The translations under genes and the position numbers were made by a program. Below, in pieces: positions 63,526-64,000 of a stretch of 64,000 nucleotides of DNA; the stretch's first letter is position 1; the number at the start of each line of letters is the position of its first letter. Below the pieces are notes generated by a model, which was given only the letters and a program-made list of their open reading frames with translations, was not told the DNA's origin and did no database searches. Source of the DNA: Locusta migratoria (Eukaryota; Arthropoda; Insecta; Orthoptera; Acrididae); the NCBI GenBank assembly GCA_026315105.1, contig CM048744.1, forward strand, positions 978,180,721 through 978,244,720, given 5' to 3'.

Positions 63526-64000
63526 TGTCTTCAATTTCTATTGGACCAATTTTTGCTGCTTCTAAGACCAGTTTGACTTGTGTGATCCATGGTATTATTG
63601 ATTTGACCCCTTTTATTTATGTTAGAATTCTCTTGGTGACTAGTGTTGGTTATACACTGATCATGTGCCCATAGAAATTGCACCTTTTTCTGACATCTGC
63701 TGCTATGTTTGACATCTCTGTGGTTTTCCAACAATTTAGTCTGTATTCCTCTTGTGTCAGCTTTAGGTCGAGAATTTTCCTCGTGGTTATCCTTTCTTCC
63801 TTCAGTATGCTTTCCATGTCGCTTTTCGTATGGGACGTTAGCGTGTCACTGGCGTATAGTATTTCAGACTTGATTACTGTATTGTGGTATTTGACTTTTG
63901 TGTGAATGGACATGCGTTTTACTGATAAATGTGCTGCGCCTTGCCAAACGCTCTCTTCATTTACTGTAGTCGAGTCTTCTGTGCTATCTTTTCTCCTCCT
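63526..64000 (-). pseudogene. LINE ORF2 C-terminal fragment, running off the window
   Basis: Minus strand: MSIHTKVKYHNTVIKSEILY, ASDTLT, ILKEERITTRKILDLKLTQE, EYRLNC, IAADVRKRCNFYGHMISV. The order TK-x-x-x-Y-x-T-V-I-x-P/S, Y-A/G-S-E/D, ERK-I-x-RKI, RRL-x-F-x-GHI is typical of the region after the RT in several insect LINE proteins. It does not match the RTE-like or CR1-like copies above closely. Open for 87 codons. Later text (VKSIIPWITQVKLVLEAAK) continues past a stop near 63,650. Confidence 0.7.

Overview
This window reads as intergenic DNA from a large, repeat-dense insect genome, most likely an orthopteran of the Schistocerca (locust) type. That call rests on my recognition of its repeat families: tRNA-headed SINEs whose heads carry GGTGGCCGAG and GGTTCGAATCC boxes, RTE-like LINE 3' ends with a (CAA)n tail, a CR1/Jockey-group LINE, and IS630-like, mariner and piggyBac transposase wrecks. 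No database search was run. I see no intact host protein-coding gene, no rRNA, no CRISPR array and no bacterial-type operon. Nearly all longer open frames are decayed transposon coding sequence or their antisense shadows.

Layout. 0-4 kb: an 87-bp tandem duplication, an inverted repeat pair, an RTE 3' end, a GC-rich block and a DDE transposase remnant. 4-10.6 kb: two copies of one minus-strand LINE. The second is split by a Penelope-like element (PLE) with a GIY-YIG domain, which is itself split by a 1.9-kb foldback element with a 9-bp target duplication. 11.5-14 kb: a SINE with an expanded (AC)n and an AT-rich direct-repeat region. 14-18 kb: an inverted SINE dimer and several RTE fragments, one keeping reverse transcriptase motifs A to C. 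19.4-20.3 kb: an inverted-repeat unit with a tRNA-like segment. 23.5-25.8 kb: a PLE flanked by direct pseudo-LTRs, each carrying a hammerhead ribozyme motif. 27-28 kb: a plus-strand LINE end. 28.7-31.7 kb: a 3-kb element with very long terminal inverted repeats and a decayed gene of a transposon-associated family. 33.6-36 kb: an RTE fragment with two nested SINEs and an IS630-like transposase. 37.1 kb: a well-preserved hammerhead. 43.6-44.2 kb: a piggyBac C-terminus. 44.5-48.6 kb: RTE, SINEs and an internally deleted mariner. 49-58.9 kb: two inverted copies of one non-coding repeat enclosing a transposase split by an RTE and by a 942-bp compound SINE. 59-64 kb: SINEs, another inverted SINE dimer with a perfect 13-bp target duplication, a Tc1/mariner-type MITE and a LINE fragment running off the end.

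How the parts relate. The functional theme is parasitism and nesting. LINE-type machinery plausibly mobilised the SINEs, which show 9-17 bp target duplications, while DNA transposons left deleted or foldback derivatives. The two points I find most worth following are a family of PLE hammerhead ribozymes and a 3' hairpin shared, with compensatory changes, by the two main SINE families.
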